NCBI GenBank assembly: GCA_005883905.1
Contig: VAYD01000012.1
Coordinates: 1,093-10,848, forward strand
DNA: 9,756 nucleotides
Source: Actinomycetota bacterium
GTDB taxonomy: Bacteria > Actinomycetota > Thermoleophilia > Solirubrobacterales > Solirubrobacteraceae
Reading direction: 5' to 3'
Position 1 is the first letter of the stretch; each line of letters begins with the position of its first letter. The translations under genes and the position numbers were made by a program. Shown piece after piece: positions 6,849 through 9,756 of this stretch. Below the pieces are notes generated by a model. It ran no database searches. It saw nothing but the letters and a program-made list of their open reading frames with translations, and was not told the origin of the DNA.

Positions 6849-7267
6849 GGCTTGAGGACGCGATCCATCGCGTCACCGAGGACATCCAGCTCGTCCTCCG
6901 AGAAGTGGCTGAGGAACAGCTCGCGCACGCCGGCCAGGTGGGTCGCACGCGCGGCCTCGACCTTCTCCCGGCCGGCCGGCGTGAGCACCGCGAAGGCGCC
7001 GCGCGCGTCGTGCGCGCACGAGCAGCGCTCGAGGTAGCCCTCGCGCTCCAGTCGGTCGACGAGGCGCGTGAGTCCGCTGCGGCTGAGCAGGACCGAGTCG
7101 GCGAGCTCGTCGAACAGGTACATGAGGACCTCGTAGGAGCTCAGCGGCAACCCATGCGCGGCGATGAGCTGTGCGTCCAGCGCCTTCGAGAGCTGGGCAT
7201 GGACGCGGAGCAGGCCGCGCCAGGCGCGCAGCTCGCGGGTGTCGAGTCGTGAGATGGTCGTTGCCAT
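6845..7267 (-). CDS. MarR-family transcriptional regulator (MhqR-like position)
   Basis: This 140-residue winged-helix repressor likely acts as a dimer. The N-terminal helix (RELRAWRGLLRVHAQLSKALDAQL) is dimerisation-like. The core carries GLPLSSYEVLMYL (39-51), a recognition helix near SRSGLTRLVDRLEREGYLER (62-81), and the wing RGAFAVLTPAGRE. Residues 81-85 read RCSCA: two cysteines (82, 84) in the wing that could react with electrophiles, which is inference. ATG 7267 is chosen over TTG 7306 because MATTISRLD fits the family and TTG 7306 falls inside the palindrome at 7294-7307. It is divergent from the VOC dioxygenase/esterase pair. The two palindromes between them suggest it represses both directions. 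Its likely inducers are quinones or aromatic electrophiles, by analogy with B. subtilis MhqR. Confidence 0.88.
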   Translation of the reverse strand: MATTISRLDTRELRAWRGLLRVHAQLSKALDAQLIAAHGLPLSSYEVLMYLFDELADSVLLSRSGLTRLVDRLEREGYLERCSCAHDARGAFAVLTPAGREKVEAARATHLAGVRELFLSHFSEDELDVLGDAMDRVLKP

Positions 7268-7277
7268 TGCACCTGTG

Positions 7278-7306
7278 AGCGTAGCGACAGATGGTTGCGT
7301 GCGCAA
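7278..7306 (-). promoter_or_regulatory. Candidate marR promoter
   Basis: On the - strand, TTGCGC (7306-7301), a 17-bp spacer and TACGCT (7283-7278, TANNNT). The -35 lies in the palindrome at 7294-7307, so a protein bound there would block it. The predicted start is only about 4 nt before the ATG at 7267. Confidence 0.4.
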
Positions 7307-7307
7307 C
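7294..7307. promoter_or_regulatory. Operator-like palindrome 1 (MarR site)
   Basis: GTTGC-GTGC-GCAAC has perfect 5-bp arms. It shares the GTTG...GCAAC core with the second palindrome; the centres are 28 bp apart. It covers the -35 of both the candidate marR promoter and the rightward promoter. Confidence 0.6.
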
Positions 7308-7323
7308 TAGAGCTTGCTATAGT
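7296..7323 (+). promoter_or_regulatory. Candidate promoter of the dioxygenase-esterase operon
   Basis: TATAGT (7318-7323) matches TATAAT at five of six positions. A weak -35 TTGCGT (7296-7301) lies 16 bp upstream. The predicted start near 7330 gives a leader of about 25 nt containing GGAG (7345-7348), 6 nt before the ATG at 7355. Both palindromes overlap it. Confidence 0.5.
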
Positions 7324-7337
7324 TGTATATGCAACTA
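7320..7337. promoter_or_regulatory. Operator-like palindrome 2 (MarR site)
   Basis: TAGTTGTATATGCAACTA has 6-bp perfect arms (TAGTTG/CAACTA) around TATATG. It overlaps the likely -10 TATAGT (7318-7323) of the dioxygenase promoter, as expected for a repressor site. The size and AT-rich centre are typical of MarR operators. Confidence 0.65.
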
Positions 7338-7354
7338 CTTCCTTGGAGCACGAG

Positions 7355-8269
7355 ATGAACCTCGAAGGCCTGCACCACGTCACAGCGATCACCGGCGACG
7401 CCCCGCGCAACGTCGATTTCTACAGCCGCGTCCTCGGGCTGCGGATGGTCAAGAAGACCGTGAACTTCGACGACCCCGACGTCTACCACCTCTACTTCGG
7501 CGACGAGATCGGGACGCCCGGCTCGATCCTCACCTTCTTCGAGTTCCCCGGCGCCGCGCGCGGTCGTGCGGGCGACGGGATGATCCACACGATCCAGTGG
7601 CGCGTGCGCGACGAGGCGGCGCTCGACTTCTGGGCGCAGCGCCTGGACGGCGCGGTCCGCGAGGAGGGGCTGGTGCACTTCGACGATCCTGAGGGCCTCA
7701 CCCACGAGTTCCGACCCACGGGCTCCGCCCGTGTGTGCCCGGCCGTCGATGTGCCGGACGCGCCGCTGGTCGCGCCGCACCCGGACATCCCCGACGGGTA
7801 CGCGCTGCGCGGCTTCCATGGCGTGCGCGCATACGCGAGCGATCCGGCGCGCAGCGCGCAGCTGCTGGAGGCGCTCGGCTTCGCCGGCGAGGGCGCGGAC
7901 TGGCGCGCCGCCGGCGCGAAGCGATCCGGGCACCTGACCTACGACGCGCCGCCGGCCGAGCGCGCCATCCCCGGCGCCGGCACGGTGCACCACGTCGCGT
8001 GGTCGGCCGCCGATGACGCCGAGCTGGAAGCCTTCAGCGGGCGTGCGCGCGACGGCGGCGCCCGCCCGACGCCGATCATCGACCGCCAGTACTTCCACTC
8101 GGTCTACTTCCGCGAGCCGAGCGGCGTGCTCTTCGAGCTGGCGAGCCGCGACATCGGCTTCGCCGTCGACGAGCCGCGCGAGACGCTCGGCGAGGCGCTG
8201 AAGCTCCCGCCGCAGTACGAGCACCTGCGCTCGCAGCTCGAGCAGACCCTGACCCCCCTGGGTGTCTGA
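7355..8269 (+). CDS. VOC-superfamily ring-cleaving dioxygenase (MhqE/MhqO-like)
   Basis: This 304-residue protein has two vicinal-oxygen-chelate halves. The N-terminus (LEGLHHVTAITGDAPRNVDFYSRVLG) and the stretch MVKKTVNFDDPDVYHLYFGD (31-50) are characteristic of the MhqE/MhqO group. These are predicted Fe(II) extradiol-type enzymes opening hydroquinone or catechol rings. Candidate metal ligands are His7/8, His212/213 (TVHHVAW) and Glu261 (SGVLFELASRDIGF). ATG 7355 is chosen because a GGAG lies 6 nt upstream and the family start is matched; the frame is open from 7295 but that would run through the operator. The stop (TGA 8267-8269) shares a base with the esterase start (TGATG), so the two are one operon. 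Substrate and activity are inferred from family and context. Some family members are annotated simply as glyoxalase-like. Confidence 0.92.
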   Translation: MNLEGLHHVTAITGDAPRNVDFYSRVLGLRMVKKTVNFDDPDVYHLYFGDEIGTPGSILTFFEFPGAARGRAGDGMIHTIQWRVRDEAALDFWAQRLDGAVREEGLVHFDDPEGLTHEFRPTGSARVCPAVDVPDAPLVAPHPDIPDGYALRGFHGVRAYASDPARSAQLLEALGFAGEGADWRAAGAKRSGHLTYDAPPAERAIPGAGTVHHVAWSAADDAELEAFSGRARDGGARPTPIIDRQYFHSVYFREPSGVLFELASRDIGFAVDEPRETLGEALKLPPQYEHLRSQLEQTLTPLGV

Positions 8270-8907
8270 TGACCGGCACGATCGACATCCGCGTTCGCCC
8301 TGCGGCCGGCACGCCGCAGGGCGCCCTGATCCTGCTGCACGGCCGCGGCGCGGACGAGCACGACCTGCATCCGCTGCTGGACGTGTTCGACCCCCAGCGG
8401 CGATTGGTCGGCCTGACCCCCGGTGGCCCGCTTTCGCTGCCCCCGGGCGGACGGCACTGGTACGTCGTGCCGCGCGTCGGCTTCCCGGATCCGGTGACGT
8501 TCGGCGCGACGTACGCCGACCTCACCGCGCTCCTCGACGAGCAGCTTGCCGAGCACGGCGTCGGCTGGGACCGCACCGTGCTCGGCGGCTTCAGCCAGGG
8601 TGCGGTCATGTCCTACGCGATCGGGCTCGGCGAAGGCCGCCCGCTCCCTGCGGGCGTGCTGGCGATGAGCGGGTTCATCCCCACCGCCGACGGCTGGCAA
8701 CTGCGCAGCGAGGACCTGCAGGACTTCCCGGTGGCGATCGCGCACGGCTCGCTGGACCCCGTGATCTCGGTCGAGTTCGCGCGCGACGCGCAGCAGCGGC
8801 TCGAGGCGGCCGGCGCGGACGTGCTCTACCGCGAGTCGCCGATGGCGCACACGATCGACCCGCGCGTCATCCCGGACCTGCAGGCGTGGGTGCGCGACCG
8901 GGTCTGA
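8269..8907 (+). CDS. Alpha/beta hydrolase, carboxylesterase/phospholipase family (MhqD-like)
   Basis: This 212-residue cytoplasmic serine hydrolase has a complete triad: Ser109 in GGFSQGAVMS, Asp163 in HGSLDPVI and His194 in SPMAHTID. The oxyanion-region LLHGRGADEHDL (22-33) follows the first strand. No signal peptide or membrane segment is seen, and the length is normal for the carboxylesterase/phospholipase family. In B. subtilis, mhqD of this family is co-transcribed with the dioxygenase mhqE and induced by methylhydroquinone; the same pairing here supports a role in handling ring-cleavage products or aromatic esters. The start overlaps the dioxygenase stop (TGATG), so translation is probably coupled. 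A strong hairpin lies at 8296-8323, 24 nt after the ATG. The 3' end overlaps the convergent ArsR-type gene by 41 bp. Confidence 0.92.
   Translation: MTGTIDIRVRPAAGTPQGALILLHGRGADEHDLHPLLDVFDPQRRLVGLTPGGPLSLPPGGRHWYVVPRVGFPDPVTFGATYADLTALLDEQLAEHGVGWDRTVLGGFSQGAVMSYAIGLGEGRPLPAGVLAMSGFIPTADGWQLRSEDLQDFPVAIAHGSLDPVISVEFARDAQQRLEAAGADVLYRESPMAHTIDPRVIPDLQAWVRDRV
8296..8323 (+). repeat. Perfect 11-bp inverted repeat in the 5' end of the esterase gene
   Basis: CGCCCTGCGGC (8296-8306) and GCCGCAGGGCG (8313-8323) pair perfectly around a 6-nt loop. The stem encodes RPAAGTPQGA early in the esterase. It could slow ribosomes or protect mRNA at the junction of the two genes. No T-run follows, so it is not a standard terminator. 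Confidence 0.45.
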
Positions 8908-9756
8908 GCAGCGCGTCGCCGAGCGGCGTGCGCGCGTACAGCACCTCGCGCCCCTCCCGCCGCGCGCTCGCCAGGCCGGCGTCGCGCAGCGCCTTGAGAT
9001 GCGCCGAGACGCCCGCCGGGCTGGCCTTCAGCCTGGCGGCGAGCCCGAGCGTGGAGACCGGCGTGCCGAGCCGGGCGAGCACCTGCGCGCGGCGCGCCCC
9101 GAGGAGATTCGCGAGCGCCGCGCCGCGCTCGCGGTCCGGCGGCGCCCACAGCTGGCCGACGCCCGGCGGCGCGTAGATGACCGATGGCTGCCACGGCGCG
9201 TCGGTCATCGCCCACACCTCTGGCGCGACGAACACCGAGGCGACGAGCAGCAGCCCGCGCCCCTGGAGCTCGACGTCCGCGTCGTAGGCGCGGTCGATCA
9301 GCAGCGAGTCGTCGGCGAAGCGCACCGCCGGATGGAGGTCGGCGAACGCGGCGGCGGCGCCCTCGTGGGCGAGCCTGCGGCCGCGCAGCGAGAACTCGGC
9401 CTCGAACGCCGCCTCGATGCGCGGCCAATACGGCGCGAGGGCGCGCTCGAAGTACGCGGTGACCTGCGCTGCGAGCGCGCGCAGGTCGAGCCGCGGGATC
9501 GCGCCGCCCTCGTGCGCCCAGGCGAGCTCGCGCCGCACGCGGGCGCGCGGCGTGCGCAGCACCCGCCCGAGCTCGCGTTCGAGCGTCGTGCGAGGACGGT
9601 CGGGCGGCGGGTTGACGAAGTCCGGGCGGTAGCCCACGCGTCCCGGGTTCGCGATCTCCATCAGCGAAAGGTCGACGTCCGCGAGGCGCGGGTTGGCCCA
9701 CCGGACCCACGGCTCGTGCTCGGGATGCGCCTCGGGCCGGCGCAACGCGTCGAAGC
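8867..9756 (-). CDS. ArsR-type winged-helix regulator, 5' end outside the window
   Basis: At least 296 residues are visible; the frame is still open at the right edge, so the N-terminus is missing and TTG 9745 is not a credible start. The long first part (about 1-205 of the visible protein) is an uncharacterised sensor-like domain, recalling the region fused to ArsR helix-turn-helix domains in many actinobacterial proteins. The C-terminal part (about 212-280 counted from 9745) is a winged helix: LGARRAQVLARLG, then STLGLAARLKASPAGVSAHLKAL as the helix-turn-helix, and REGREVLYARTPLGDALL as the wing. No cysteine metal site is seen, so metal sensing is unlikely. The ligand is unknown. The stop (8867-8869) lies inside the convergent esterase gene, giving a 41-bp tail overlap. 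Targets cannot be told from this window. Confidence 0.85.
   Translation of the reverse strand, partial: FDALRRPEAHPEHEPWVRWANPRLADVDLSLMEIANPGRVGYRPDFVNPPPDRPRTTLERELGRVLRTPRARVRRELAWAHEGGAIPRLDLRALAAQVTAYFERALAPYWPRIEAAFEAEFSLRGRRLAHEGAAAAFADLHPAVRFADDSLLIDRAYDADVELQGRGLLLVASVFVAPEVWAMTDAPWQPSVIYAPPGVGQLWAPPDRERGAALANLLGARRAQVLARLGTPVSTLGLAARLKASPAGVSAHLKALRDAGLASARREGREVLYARTPLGDALLRPGRAPTPAGPG

Noticed and set aside
6845..6855. TCAAG-G-CTTGA palindrome as an HspR HAIR element
   Set aside because: HAIR is CTTGAGT-N7-ACTCAAG. Here the half-sites point the other way, with a 1-bp gap and only 5-bp arms, at the marR stop codon.
7717..7733. Perfect 7-bp hairpin CACGGGC/GCCCGTG inside the dioxygenase gene
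   Set aside because: It is mid-gene, between the two VOC halves, with no T-run and no conserved partner seen. It is most likely a by-product of GC-rich codons.
7307..8224. Long - strand open frame opposite the dioxygenase
   Set aside because: It is antisense to a conserved VOC protein, and its 5' end lies in the operator region of the real divergent pair.
1..9756. tRNA/rRNA genes, CRISPR arrays, insertion sequences, attachment sites
   Set aside because: Reading both strands I saw no cloverleaf with a CCA end, no regularly spaced repeats with unique spacers, no transposase-like protein and no terminal inverted repeats. Visual reading could miss a divergent small RNA.

Overview
The window is about 70% GC, with strong G/C bias at third codon positions, and every protein reads like a high-GC actinobacterium. 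The large BTAD/AAA regulator, the DLRSPD-repeat membrane protein, the style of the Tgt sequence and the small MarR next to a VOC dioxygenase together suggest class Thermoleophilia (Solirubrobacterales, e.g. Solirubrobacter or Conexibacter relatives). That placement is from recalled family resemblance, not a search. Gene density is very high. No intergenic gap exceeds about 105 bp, and I see no RNA gene, insertion sequence, CRISPR array or attachment site.

Layout from left to right: (1) the 3' part of a short-chain dehydrogenase (+), whose reading frame appears to shift by one base near 575; (2) a 1114-residue SARP/AfsR-like regulator with winged helix, BTAD, AAA ATPase and TPR-like C-terminus (-); (3) divergent from it, a 123-residue secreted, membrane-anchored protein with three DLRSPD repeats (+). 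The 104-bp gap between (2) and (3) holds three heptamers at an exact 11-bp period, the architecture of a SARP binding site; (4) a queuine/guanine tRNA-ribosyltransferase gene (tgt, -) broken by an apparent ~23-nt deletion; (5) a DedA-family membrane protein (+), 25 bp from the tgt start and divergent from it, with overlapping -10 elements; (6) an Hsp20 small heat-shock protein (-) whose stop codon interlocks with that of dedA, with a good sigma-70 promoter and a possible Shine-Dalgarno-masking hairpin; (7) a MarR regulator (-) divergent from (8) a VOC ring-cleaving dioxygenase and (9) a carboxylesterase/phospholipase (+), joined by a TGATG stop/start overlap. Two related palindromes lie between 7 and 8; (10) an ArsR-type winged-helix regulator (-) that runs off the right edge and overlaps the esterase tail-to-tail.

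Two groups look functionally coherent. The regulator/DLRSPD pair looks like a cluster-situated regulator beside its own target, an envelope protein of unknown function. The MarR/dioxygenase/esterase set mirrors the MhqR-MhqE-MhqD quinone and electrophile resistance module of Bacillus subtilis, here in a compact divergent arrangement with its own operators. An Hsp20 gene lies directly downstream of marR on the same strand.

The two reading-frame breaks (SDR and tgt) need read-level confirmation before being taken as biology.
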